A DNA stretch of 64,000 bases, from positions 1 through 64,000 of the forward strand of contig NZ_LZRD01000027.1 of assembly GCF_001687325.1 (NCBI RefSeq). Reading direction: 5' to 3'. A model generated the notes under the pieces. That model was not told the origin of the DNA. It ran no database searches and saw only the letters and a program-made list of their open reading frames with translations. Position numbers and translations under genes: made by a program. Source of the stretch: Streptomyces sp. PTY087I2. GTDB lineage: Bacteria > Actinomycetota > Actinomycetes > Streptomycetales > Streptomycetaceae. Below are positions 1 through 7,640 of the stretch, piece by piece; the stretch's first letter is position 1; each line of letters opens with the position of its first letter.

Positions 1-67
1 CCCCACCGAAATCGCCGCCGTAAAGGCCCACATGGCCAACCTCCGCACCCTGCTCAAACCCGTCTGA
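1..67 (+). CDS. C-terminal fragment of an unidentified gene
   Basis: An open frame enters from the left edge and ends at TGA 65-67, giving 21 residues that end NLRTLLKPV. The fragment is alanine- and leucine-rich and probably helical. It lies about 170 bases before a CRISPR leader, so a cas gene is possible by position (cas2 is usually the last gene of a type I-E operon). Nothing in these 21 residues identifies one, and no function is assigned. Confidence 0.5.
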   Translation, partial: PTEIAAVKAHMANLRTLLKPV

Positions 68-239
68 CCCCAACCACGCCTGAACAACCCGCCACCGCCA
101 GGCCTACCGCCCCCAGCAAGACCAACACACAGACCCCGACGGGACGAAAGCCACGACTCTCTCCTCCGAGAAACCCGCGCCCCACAGCCGGGCAGAGGGC
201 AGAATCGCCACTGACGAACTCCAACTGCGACCACTACAA

Positions 240-318
240 CTCCAGGGGCGGTATGTCCGTTTCTCAAGAAGTGAGCAAAAACCGCTCCCGGAGCGCATAA
301 AGCCGCAGGTCACGAACT
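240..318 (+). promoter_or_regulatory. CRISPR leader
   Basis: This stretch is clearly richer in A and T than its surroundings (for example TTTCTCAAGAAGTGAGC and AAAAACCG). It ends directly at the first intact repeat. The opposite end of the array carries the degenerate repeat, so transcription and new-spacer entry should be from this side. The left limit is approximate; bases 68-239 hold no recognisable gene. Confidence 0.6.
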
Positions 319-775
319 GCGGTCCCCGCACGCGCGGGGGTGTTCCCGGGTGCAGTGGTCGGGGTGGTGGATGTCGCCGGCGGTCCCCGCACGCGCGGGG
401 GTGTTCCCGCGCTCACCCTCACCGGCATCAGCCGCCCGTCGTGGTCCCCGCACGCGCGGGGGTGTTCCCCACCTGGCAGGTGTTCACCAGGCCGGAATCA
501 GGTGGTCCCCGTACGCGCGGGGGTGTTCCCCACCTCCCGGCCGCAGTACGCGGTGGAGCGGACGTGGTCCCCGTACGCGCGGGGGTGTTCCCATCCTCGC
601 GGCCGCCGACAGTGCGCCCGGAAGGTGGTCCCCGTACGCGCGGGGGTGTTCCCTCGACCTGCGCCGGGCCCCGGTCCGCCGGCCCGTGGTCCCCGCACGC
701 GCGGGGGTGTTCCCCGCGGCGCGGAGCATGGAGCGCAGGAGCTCCAGTGGTCCCCGCACGTGCGGGGATGCTCCC
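319..775 (+). CRISPR. CRISPR array, 8 repeats and 7 spacers, type I-E-like
   Basis: Eight 29-base repeats start at 319, 380, 441, 502, 564, 625, 686 and 747. Six of the seven spacers are 32 bases and the one before 564 is 33. The repeat opens GTGGTCCCCG (GCGGTCCCCG in the first two) and closes GGGGGTGTTCCC; the middle CCCCGC-ACGC-GCGGGG can fold into a short hairpin. Length, spacer size and fold match type I-E repeats common in actinobacteria. Repeats 4-6 carry GTACGCG where the others have GCACGCG. Repeat 8 is degenerate (GCACGTGCGGGGATGCTCCC), which places the old end on the right. No cas gene is visible apart from the unidentified fragment at the left edge. Open frames across this region are artefacts of the repeats. 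Confidence 0.96.
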
Positions 776-876
776 ATACAGCTACAGGGGATCTACGAGA
801 GGACGAGCTACCTACAAGGGGTCGCCCCCGAAACATATGGGCGTGCGCTCCCGGGCCCTTCCGCGATCATGAGCCG

Positions 877-1272
877 ATGAGCCGGATCAGCCAGGAATCC
901 CAGGAATCCGCGGACGTCAGCGCGGCCATCGACGCCGAGCTCCAGTTGCTGGACCCCCGCGTCCGCGCGTCACGGTCGCTCGCCGCGCGCCTCCTCGACC
1001 CGGAGTTCGTCGAGGTCGGGGCCTCGGGGCGGCGGTGGACGTACGAGGAGATGCTCGCCGCCCTCCCCGAGCTGGACGGCGGGGGCGGGGCCCGGTTCGA
1101 GACCTCCCGGATGGGCGGGGTCGTCCTGGCCCCCGGGATCGTGCACCTCACGTACGAGACCGACTTCGGCGGGCGCCGGGCCCGTCGCAGTTCGCTGTGG
1201 CGCAGGCGGGACGGGGAGACGGGCTGGCGGATGTACTACCACCAGGCCACGCCCGTCCCGGTCGCCGAGTGA
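877..1272 (+). CDS. NTF2-like (DUF4440/SnoaL-type) protein
   Basis: A 131-residue protein starting MSRISQESQE. Its layout, an N-terminal helix (LDPRVRASRSLAARLLDPEFVEVG) then SGRRWTYEEMLAAL and a beta-rich half ending WRMYYHQATPV, is that of the small NTF2-like cone fold of DUF4440 proteins. Those act as small-molecule binding proteins, or occasionally as enzymes, and the substrate here is unknown. ATG 877 is preferred because it is the first in-frame start after the CRISPR array; an ATG at 869 is in another frame. The gene is monocistronic and faces the end of the minus-strand catabolic operon. Confidence 0.8.
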   Translation: MSRISQESQESADVSAAIDAELQLLDPRVRASRSLAARLLDPEFVEVGASGRRWTYEEMLAALPELDGGGGARFETSRMGGVVLAPGIVHLTYETDFGGRRARRSSLWRRRDGETGWRMYYHQATPVPVAE

Positions 1273-1313
1273 CCGGCGCACGTCGGGGGCCCGGCATGAG
1301 CCTCCGCCCGGCC

Positions 1314-1922
1314 TCACCCCAACCCCTCCTCCACCAGCGCCGCCCACTGCGCCACCACCCGCTCCCGGCGGGCCGTGTCGTCCGTGAGGAGGTTGGCTAG
1401 GCCCAGGCCGCGGGCCATGTCCAGGAGGCCCTGGACCGTTTCTCGGGTGCCCGGGCGGGACTCGTCCGCGCCCAGGAGTTCGACGGCGATGCGGTGGGTC
1501 TCGCGGCCCACCCGCGCCTCCAGCTCCGTGACGCGCGGGCGGAGCTGGGCCTCGTTGGAGGCGGCCACCCAGAGCTGGAGCGCCGCCCGGAACAGCGGGC
1601 CCGTGTAGAGGTCGACCAGGGCCGCGACCACCTCCGCGCGGCCCTGCATCGGGAGCGCGCGCAGGGCGGCCGAGCGTTCCTCCGCCACGTACTCCACCGC
1701 ACCCGTGAACAGGTCCTCCCGGGTCGGGAAGTGGTGCTGGGCCGCGCCCCGCGAGACGCCGGCCCGCTCCGCGACCACCGAGACGGTGGAGCCCGCCCAG
1801 CCGTGTTCGGCCAGGCAGGCCACCGCCGCCTCCAGGAGCCGTTGCCGCGTCGCCCGGCTGCGGTCCTGCTTGGGCGCGTGAGCGGCCCGGGAAGCAGAGA
1901 AGGAAGAGGTCACCGCACCCAT
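1314..1922 (-). CDS. TetR-family regulator, last gene of the acyl-CoA operon
   Basis: A 202-residue TetR protein. The N-terminal helix-turn-helix spans about residues 20-65 (RATRQRLLEAAVACLAEHGW, then SVVAERAGVSRGAAQHHFPT), followed by a helical ligand-binding half. The ATG at 1922 overlaps the end of the enoyl-CoA hydratase gene by 13 bases; a GTG three codons in is an alternative. As the distal gene of the operon it probably represses the operon and responds to an acyl-CoA made or used by it. The 20-bp palindrome at 11838-11857, upstream of the first gene, is its likely binding site. The regulatory role is inferred from position. Confidence 0.88.
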   Translation of the reverse strand: MGAVTSSFSASRAAHAPKQDRSRATRQRLLEAAVACLAEHGWAGSTVSVVAERAGVSRGAAQHHFPTREDLFTGAVEYVAEERSAALRALPMQGRAEVVAALVDLYTGPLFRAALQLWVAASNEAQLRPRVTELEARVGRETHRIAVELLGADESRPGTRETVQGLLDMARGLGLANLLTDDTARRERVVAQWAALVEEGLG

Positions 1923-2644
1923 GCCGGGTCCCGTCGTTCGAGGAAGGCCGTCATCCCCTCCCTCGCCTCGTCGGAGGCGAACAGCGCTGCTGATCGGGCG
2001 ATGAGGTCTTCGGCGTACTGGTCGAAGCTCCTCAGCACCGTAGCCGTGACCAGCTCCTTCGATGCGGCCAGCCCCTGAGGTGAGGCCCGGCGCAGTCCGT
2101 CCAGGACCGGGACAAGGCCCTTCTCCACGTCCTCGGCAGCCACCGTGACCAGGCCGATCCTCGCCGCCTCCGCCGCGTCGAACCTCTCCCCGGTCAGGTA
2201 GTAGCGGTTCGCCGCCGTACGGTCCAGGCGCGGGAGCAGCGTGAGGGAGATGACCGCCGGGGCCAGGCCCAGGCGGGACTCGGTGAGGGCGAAGGACGAC
2301 GCCTCGCCCGCCACCACGATGTCGCACGCCCCCAGCAGACCCAGGCCGCCTGCCCGGACATGGCCGGTCACCCGGGCCACCACCGGCTTCGGCAGCGCCA
2401 CGATCTCCCGCATCAGGCCCACGAACGCCTCCGGGTCCGGCGGAGCCGTCAGGTCCGCCCCGGCGCAGAACGTCGACCCCGTGTGGGTCAGCACCACCGC
2501 TCGTACGGTGTCGTCGGCGGCACAGCCCGCCAGGGCCTCCCGCAACTCCCCCACCAGCGCCGCCGACAGCGCGTTGCGGTTGGCCGGGGAGTCCAGCGTC
2601 AGCGTCGCGATGCCCCGGTCCCGGGATGTGGCGATCAGGGTCAC
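1910..2644 (-). CDS. enoyl-CoA hydratase/isomerase family protein
   Basis: A 244-residue crotonase-fold enzyme. The oxyanion-hole segments are visible: STFCAGADL near residue 65 and RAGGLGLLGACDIVVAG near residues 108-124. It should hydrate a 2-enoyl-CoA, or act on a related CoA ester, after the dehydrogenase step of this operon. The usual second catalytic Glu is not obvious in the stretch ALTESRLGLAPAVISL, so isomerase or hydrolase activity is also possible. The GTG start overlaps the ligase stop as GTGA and is preceded by GGAGG, which decides the start. Confidence 0.88.
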   Translation of the reverse strand: MTLIATSRDRGIATLTLDSPANRNALSAALVGELREALAGCAADDTVRAVVLTHTGSTFCAGADLTAPPDPEAFVGLMREIVALPKPVVARVTGHVRAGGLGLLGACDIVVAGEASSFALTESRLGLAPAVISLTLLPRLDRTAANRYYLTGERFDAAEAARIGLVTVAAEDVEKGLVPVLDGLRRASPQGLAASKELVTATVLRSFDQYAEDLIARSAALFASDEAREGMTAFLERRDPAWVR

Positions 2645-4242
2645 TGCTCCTCCGATGTTCCCGAATGATCCGTCTCCTCGCGGTCGCGCAGCTCGCGCCG
2701 GAGGATCTTGCCCGATGCCGCCCGGGGCACCGCCTCGATGAACTCCGCCAGCCGCACCTTCTTGTACGGGGACACGCGCTCGGCGACGTACGCCATCACG
2801 GCCTCCTCCGTCAGGCCCTCCGCCCCCGGTCCCCGGACCAGGAACGCCTTCGGGACCTCGTTGCCCTCCGCGTCGTACACCCCGATCACCGCCGCGTCCG
2901 CCACCGCCTCGTGCGTGAGGAGCAGCGCCTCCAGCTCGGCGGGGGCGACTTGGTAGCCCTTGTACTTGATCAGCTCCTTCACCCGGTCGACGACGTACAG
3001 CCAGCCCTCCTCGTCCACCCGGCCGACATCGCCCGTGTGCACCCAGCCGTCCTCGTCGATCATCGCGGCCGTGGCGTCCGCGCGGCCCAGGTAGCCCTTC
3101 ATCACCTGCGGGCCCCGGATCAGGATCTCGCCGTCCGCCCCCGGCTCCGCGTCCTTCGCCGGGTCCTCCAGCGACACGATCCGCATCTCGGTGTTCGGCA
3201 GCAGCTTGCCGACCGTGCCCGGCGGCGGCTGCTCGACGGCGAGCGGCACCACGTGCGTACCGGGCGACAGCTCCGTCATCCCGTACGCCTGCCGAACCGG
3301 CGGCACCCCCAGCCTCGCCGAACACGCCTCCGCCAGCTCGGCGTCCAGCGGGGCGGCCGCGCTGACGATGTACTGGAGCGACGACAGGTCGTACTCCCCG
3401 ACCAGCGGATGCTTCGCCAGGGCCAGCACAATCGGCGGAGCCACGTACAGGCCGGAGATGCGGTGCGTCTGGATGGCCTCCAGGAACTGCGCGAGGTCGA
3501 AGCGCGGCAGCACGACAACCGTCGAGCCGCAGCGCAGGGGCACGTTCATCAGCGCCGTGAGGCCGTAGATGTGGAAGAAGGGCAGGACGGCGAGGATACG
3601 GTCGCCCTCGCCCATGGGGATGAACGGTCTCAGCTGCTCCAGGTTGGTCGCGATCGACCGGTGCGTCAGCATCACGCCCTTGGGCGTGCCCGTCGTGCCG
3701 GAGCTGTACGGGAGGGCCGCCACGTCCTCGCCGGGGTCGATCGCGATCTCCGGCTCGGGGGCGGTGGAGGACAGCATGTCCAGGATGGAGGTGTGGCCCT
3801 CCGCCTGGTCGCAGACGTAGATCTCCCGCACCCCTCCTGCCAGTTCGGCTGCGCGGCGCGCCGTGGACAGGAGCGGGGAGACCGTCACGATCCACTTCGC
3901 CCCGCTGTCCGCGAGCTGCTTCGCGAACTCCTCGGGCGTGGCCAGCGGATGGACCGTCGTGACCGAGGCCCCGGCGCGGGTGGCCCCGTAGAAGACCGCC
4001 GGGTAGGCGATGGTGTTCGGGCTGTGCAGGGCGAGGACGTCGCCCTTCCTGAGCCCCGCCTCGGCCAGCGCGGCGGCGATCCGCCGGTGGAAACCGTCGA
4101 GTTGGGCGTACGTGAGGGAGGTGCCGTTCGTCCCGTCGATCAGGGCGACGGTGTCACCGAACCCGGCGGCCTCGCCGAGAACCGCGTCGTGGATGGGTGT
4201 GTCGAGAGCCGTTACATCTGCGTACTCGCTGCGGAACACCAT
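2641..4242 (-). CDS. AMP-dependent acyl-CoA ligase (4-coumarate-CoA ligase-like)
   Basis: A 533-residue ANL-superfamily enzyme that activates a carboxylic acid with ATP and CoA. The P-loop-like motif YSSGTTGTPKGV lies at about 179-190, the AYGMTELSPG motif in the middle, the hinge/ATP motif around HTGDVGRVDEEGW, and the C-terminal lysine motif in AASGKILRREL. Length and motif order match 4-coumarate-CoA ligase-like enzymes; the real acid cannot be read from sequence. ATG 4242 is chosen because AGGGGA lies just upstream and the protein from there has normal family length. A 143-base gap separates it from the dehydrogenase gene upstream, and it overlaps the hydratase start by four bases. Confidence 0.92.
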   Translation of the reverse strand: MVFRSEYADVTALDTPIHDAVLGEAAGFGDTVALIDGTNGTSLTYAQLDGFHRRIAAALAEAGLRKGDVLALHSPNTIAYPAVFYGATRAGASVTTVHPLATPEEFAKQLADSGAKWIVTVSPLLSTARRAAELAGGVREIYVCDQAEGHTSILDMLSSTAPEPEIAIDPGEDVAALPYSSGTTGTPKGVMLTHRSIATNLEQLRPFIPMGEGDRILAVLPFFHIYGLTALMNVPLRCGSTVVVLPRFDLAQFLEAIQTHRISGLYVAPPIVLALAKHPLVGEYDLSSLQYIVSAAAPLDAELAEACSARLGVPPVRQAYGMTELSPGTHVVPLAVEQPPPGTVGKLLPNTEMRIVSLEDPAKDAEPGADGEILIRGPQVMKGYLGRADATAAMIDEDGWVHTGDVGRVDEEGWLYVVDRVKELIKYKGYQVAPAELEALLLTHEAVADAAVIGVYDAEGNEVPKAFLVRGPGAEGLTEEAVMAYVAERVSPYKKVRLAEFIEAVPRAASGKILRRELRDREETDHSGTSEEQ

Positions 4243-4385
4243 GGCGGTCCCCTGTCGTCGCGGTGGCCCGCGCCGCCCGAGTGGCGGCGCGGGACGCCGT
4301 GCGGGTGTGGAGTGTGGAGGGTCAGAATCACCCCTGTGGGGGAGGGATGGGGAGGGGTCGGATGGGAGCAGATCAGGGAGATCGG

Positions 4386-5555
4386 CTAGTACGACTTCGG
4401 CAGGCCCAGCGACTGGTGCGACACGTAGTTCAGGATCATCTCGCGGCTGACCGGGGCTATCCGGGCCACCCGCGACGCGGTGATCAGGGACGCGAGGCCG
4501 TATTCGCGTGTCAGGCCGTTGCCGCCGAGCGTGTGCACCGCCTGGTCGACCGCCTTCACGCACGCCTCCCCGGCCGCGTACTTCGCCATGTTCGCCGCCT
4601 CGCCCGCCCCGATGTCGTCGCCCTCGTCGTACAGCCGGGCCGCCTTCTGCATCATCAGGCGCGACAGCTCCAGGTCGATGTGCGCGGTGGCGAGCGGGTG
4701 CGCGATGGCCTGGTGGGAGCCGATGGGGGCCTTCCAGACCTGGCGGGTACGGGCGTACTCGACGGCCTTGGCCAGCGCGAAGCGGCCCATGCCGATGCCG
4801 AACGCCGCCGTCATGATCCGCTCGGGGTTCAGCCCGGCGAAGAGCTGGAGCAGACCCGCGTCCTCGTCGCCGACCAGGGCGTCCGCCGGCAGCCGTACGT
4901 CATCGAGGACCAGCTCGAACTGCTTCTCCGGGGCGTGGAGTTCCATGTCGATCTGGTTCCGGCCGAACCCGGGGGCGTCACGCGGGACGATGAACAGGCA
5001 GGGCTTCAGCTTCCCGGAGCGGGCGTCCTCGGTCCGGCCGACGATCAGCGTGGCGTCGGCCATGTCGACACCCGAGACGAAGACCTTGCGGCCGGTGAGA
5101 ACCCAGTCGTCGCCGTCGCGGCGGGCGGTGGTCGTGATGCGGTGGGAGTTCGATCCGGCGTCGGGCTCGGTGATGCCGAAGGCCATGGTGAGGGAGCCGT
5201 CGGCGAGCCCCGGCAGCCATTTCTGTTTCTGCTCCTCCGTGCCGAAGCGGGCGATGACCGTGCCGCAGATCGCGGGCGACACGATCATCATCAGGAGCGG
5301 TGAGCCAGCCGCACCCAACTCCTCCAAAACGATGGAGAGTTCGGCCATGCCGCCGCCCCCGCCGCCGTACTCCTCGGGAAGGTTCACCCCGAGGTAGCCG
5401 AGCTTGGCGGCCTCCGCCCACAGTTCGCCGGTGTGCTTGCCCTCGCGGATGACGGTGGTCATGTAGTCGCGCCCGTACCGCTTTCCGAGGGCGGCGACGG
5501 CTGCGCGCAGGGCCTGGTGCTCTTCGGTTTCGAGGGCGGTGCGTGCGGTGCTCAT
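4386..5555 (-). CDS. acyl-CoA dehydrogenase
   Basis: A 389-residue flavoenzyme of the acyl-CoA dehydrogenase family, which makes a 2,3-double bond in an acyl-CoA and passes electrons to ETF. Visible family signatures are GYLGVNLPEEYGGGG (helical N-domain), MAFGITEPDAGSNS (FAD/substrate motif in the beta domain, about 125-138), and the C-terminal QAVHTLGGNGLTREY. The poly-Gly run at about residues 65-70 is a mild oddity. The start overlaps the carboxylase alpha-subunit stop as ATGA. By context it acts on the same branched or methylated acyl-CoA that the carboxylase handles. Confidence 0.93.
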   Translation of the reverse strand: MSTARTALETEEHQALRAAVAALGKRYGRDYMTTVIREGKHTGELWAEAAKLGYLGVNLPEEYGGGGGGMAELSIVLEELGAAGSPLLMMIVSPAICGTVIARFGTEEQKQKWLPGLADGSLTMAFGITEPDAGSNSHRITTTARRDGDDWVLTGRKVFVSGVDMADATLIVGRTEDARSGKLKPCLFIVPRDAPGFGRNQIDMELHAPEKQFELVLDDVRLPADALVGDEDAGLLQLFAGLNPERIMTAAFGIGMGRFALAKAVEYARTRQVWKAPIGSHQAIAHPLATAHIDLELSRLMMQKAARLYDEGDDIGAGEAANMAKYAAGEACVKAVDQAVHTLGGNGLTREYGLASLITASRVARIAPVSREMILNYVSHQSLGLPKSY

Positions 5556-7621
5556 GCGGTCTCCTCCGGAACGGGTACGGGGGTGGTGGCGGCCGGGTCC
5601 TCCTGGACCACGGCGAGCAGCGCGCCGACCTCGACCTGGTGGCCGGGCGCGGCGTGCAGGGCGGTGAGGGTGCCGGAGGCGGGGGCGAGGATGCGGTGCT
5701 CCATCTTCATCGCCTCCAGCCAGATCAGCGGCTGCCCGGCCTCGACGGCGACCCCGGCGGCCAGGCCCTCGGCGAGGCGGACGACGGTCCCGGGCATCGG
5801 GGCGAGCAGGGAGCCGGGGGCGGTGTGCGTGGTGGGGTCGGTGAAGCGGGGCAGGGCGGTGAACGTGTACGAGGCGTCGGGGGCGTCGACGTGGACCCGG
5901 TCGGCGTGGGCAGTGATGGCGAAGTGCCGTGTCACGCCGTCCACTTCGAGGGTGACGCGGTCGGGGGTGACGGTCAGGACCCGGGTGCCGGGGGCCTCGT
6001 ACGGTTCCGGGACTCCGGTGCGCGGGGTGCGGTAGGCGACCTCGTGTTCCGTGCCGTCGGGTTCGCTGCGGTAGCGCTTGCGCTGAGGCTGCGAGGGTAC
6101 GTTGCGCCAGGCTCCGAAGCGGGCGGGGGCGGGGCGTCCGGGGTGCGTGGGACGTACGGCTTCCGGACCCTGTACGGCTCCCGGGCCCTGTACGGCTCCC
6201 GGGCCCTGTACGGCTTCCGGACCCCGTACGGCTTCCGGACCCCGTACGGCTTCCGCCAGAGTCGCGGCGAGGGCGGCCGTGGCGGAGTCACCGGTTCCCG
6301 GCCCGGTCAGCTCCGCCAGGTTCCGGTCGTAGAACCCCGTGTCCAGGCGGGCCGCCGCGAAGTCCGCGTGGCGCAACGACCGTACGAGCAGGTCGCGGTT
6401 GGTCACCGGGCCGTGGATCCGGGCCCGCTCCAGCGCGCGGGCCAGCAGCCGGACGGCCTCGGGGCGGGTCGGGGCGTGGGCGATCACTTTGGCGATCATC
6501 GGGTCGTAGTGCACGCCGATCGTGTCGCCGCCGGTGTACCCGGTGTCCAGGCGCAGACCGGGCCCCTCCGGCACCTCCAGGGTGAACAGCGCGCCTGTCT
6601 GCGGCTGCCAGTCCCGTGCCGGGTCCTCGGCGTAGAGCCGGGCCTCCACCGCGTGGCCGGACGGCTGCGGCGGCTCGGGGGACGGCAGCGGTTCGCCTTC
6701 CGCCACCCGCAGTTGCAGGGCGACCAGGTCGAGCCCGAACACGGCTTCCGTCACCGGGTGTTCGACCTGGAGGCGGGTGTTCATCTCCAGGAAGTACGGC
6801 CGGCCCTCGGCGGAGACCAGGAACTCCACAGTCCCCGCGCCCCGGTAGTCGACCGCCCGTGCCGCAGCCACCGCCGCCTCGTGCAGCCGGTCGCGCAGGA
6901 CGTCGTCCAGGCCGGGCGCCGGGGCCTCCTCGATGACCTTCTGGTGGCGGCGCTGGAGCGAGCAGTCCCGGGTGCCGAGCGCCCACACGGTGTCGTGCGC
7001 GTCCGCCATCACCTGGACCTCGACGTGCCGGCCGCGCTCCACGTACGGCTCGGCGAACACCTCCCCGTCCCCGAAGGCCGACGCGGCCTCGGCCGCTGCC
7101 GCCAGCAACTCACCTGGCAGTGCGTCGAGTTCGCGAACGATCCGCATCCCGCGTCCACCGCCGCCGGAGGCCGCCTTGAGCAGCAGTGGCAGGTCGTCGG
7201 GTCCCGCCGTCGCCGGGTCCACCGGGACCAGCAGCGGTACCCCGGCCCCCGCCATCAGCTCCTTGGCCCGGGTCTTGGAGGCCATCAGCTCGATCGCCTT
7301 CACCGGCGGGCCCACCCACACGAGCCCCGCGTCCTGCACGGCGGCGGCGAACGCGGCGTTCTCGGAGAGGAAGCCGTAGCCGGGGTGCACGGCGTCCGCC
7401 CCGGCGGCCCGCGCGGCGGCCACGACGAGGTCGCCGCGCAGATACGTGTCGGCGGGGGCCGCGCCCGGCAGGCGTACGGCGAGGTCCGCCTCCCGTACGT
7501 GCAGGGCGTCGGCGTCCGCGTCGGAGTACACGGCGACCGTGGTGATGCCCAGGTCACGGCAGGTGCGGAAGATCCGGCAGGCGATCTCGCCCCGGTTGGC
7601 GACGAGCAGAGTATGGATCAC
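5552..7621 (-). CDS. acyl-CoA carboxylase alpha subunit (biotin carboxylase + BCCP)
   Basis: A 689-residue biotin-dependent carboxylase subunit. The biotin carboxylase domain opens with LLVANRGEIACRIFR and has the ATP-grasp loop KAASGGGGRGM and the catalytic stretch EMNTRLQVEHPVTE (about residues 1-450). The C-terminal biotinyl domain carries EAMKMEH with the biotin lysine near residue 639. It loads CO2 onto biotin for transfer by the neighbouring beta subunit. GTG 7621 is preferred over an ATG four codons upstream because AGGAG sits five bases before the GTG. The linker near residues 455-490 contains a hexapeptide repeat, (E/G)AV(R/Q)GP, encoded by the tandem array at 6155-6255. Confidence 0.93.
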   Translation of the reverse strand: MIHTLLVANRGEIACRIFRTCRDLGITTVAVYSDADADALHVREADLAVRLPGAAPADTYLRGDLVVAAARAAGADAVHPGYGFLSENAAFAAAVQDAGLVWVGPPVKAIELMASKTRAKELMAGAGVPLLVPVDPATAGPDDLPLLLKAASGGGGRGMRIVRELDALPGELLAAAAEAASAFGDGEVFAEPYVERGRHVEVQVMADAHDTVWALGTRDCSLQRRHQKVIEEAPAPGLDDVLRDRLHEAAVAAARAVDYRGAGTVEFLVSAEGRPYFLEMNTRLQVEHPVTEAVFGLDLVALQLRVAEGEPLPSPEPPQPSGHAVEARLYAEDPARDWQPQTGALFTLEVPEGPGLRLDTGYTGGDTIGVHYDPMIAKVIAHAPTRPEAVRLLARALERARIHGPVTNRDLLVRSLRHADFAAARLDTGFYDRNLAELTGPGTGDSATAALAATLAEAVRGPEAVRGPEAVQGPGAVQGPGAVQGPEAVRPTHPGRPAPARFGAWRNVPSQPQRKRYRSEPDGTEHEVAYRTPRTGVPEPYEAPGTRVLTVTPDRVTLEVDGVTRHFAITAHADRVHVDAPDASYTFTALPRFTDPTTHTAPGSLLAPMPGTVVRLAEGLAAGVAVEAGQPLIWLEAMKMEHRILAPASGTLTALHAAPGHQVEVGALLAVVQEDPAATTPVPVPEETA
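6155..6255. repeat. 18-bp tandem repeat inside the carboxylase alpha-subunit gene
   Basis: About 5.6 copies of an 18-base unit (TACGGCTTCCGGACCCTG and close variants), starting at 6155, 6173, 6191, 6209, 6227 and a partial copy at 6245. The unit is a multiple of three, so copy changes keep the reading frame; it encodes the hexapeptide linker between the biotin carboxylase and biotinyl domains. Confidence 0.95.
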
Positions 7622-7640
7622 GTCACTCCTCATGGGCGGG

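Noticed and set aside
1..67. Calling the left-edge fragment cas2
   Set aside because: Position beside a type I-E-like array is suggestive, but the 21 visible residues carry no Cas2 signature.
340..876. Long open frames through the CRISPR region, in several frames and both strands
   Set aside because: They are made by the repeating GC-rich units and contain repeated peptide strings such as VVPVRAGVFP; the array explains them.
6155..6255. Possible second CRISPR array
   Set aside because: The 18-bp units are directly adjacent, with no spacers, and lie inside a coding sequence.
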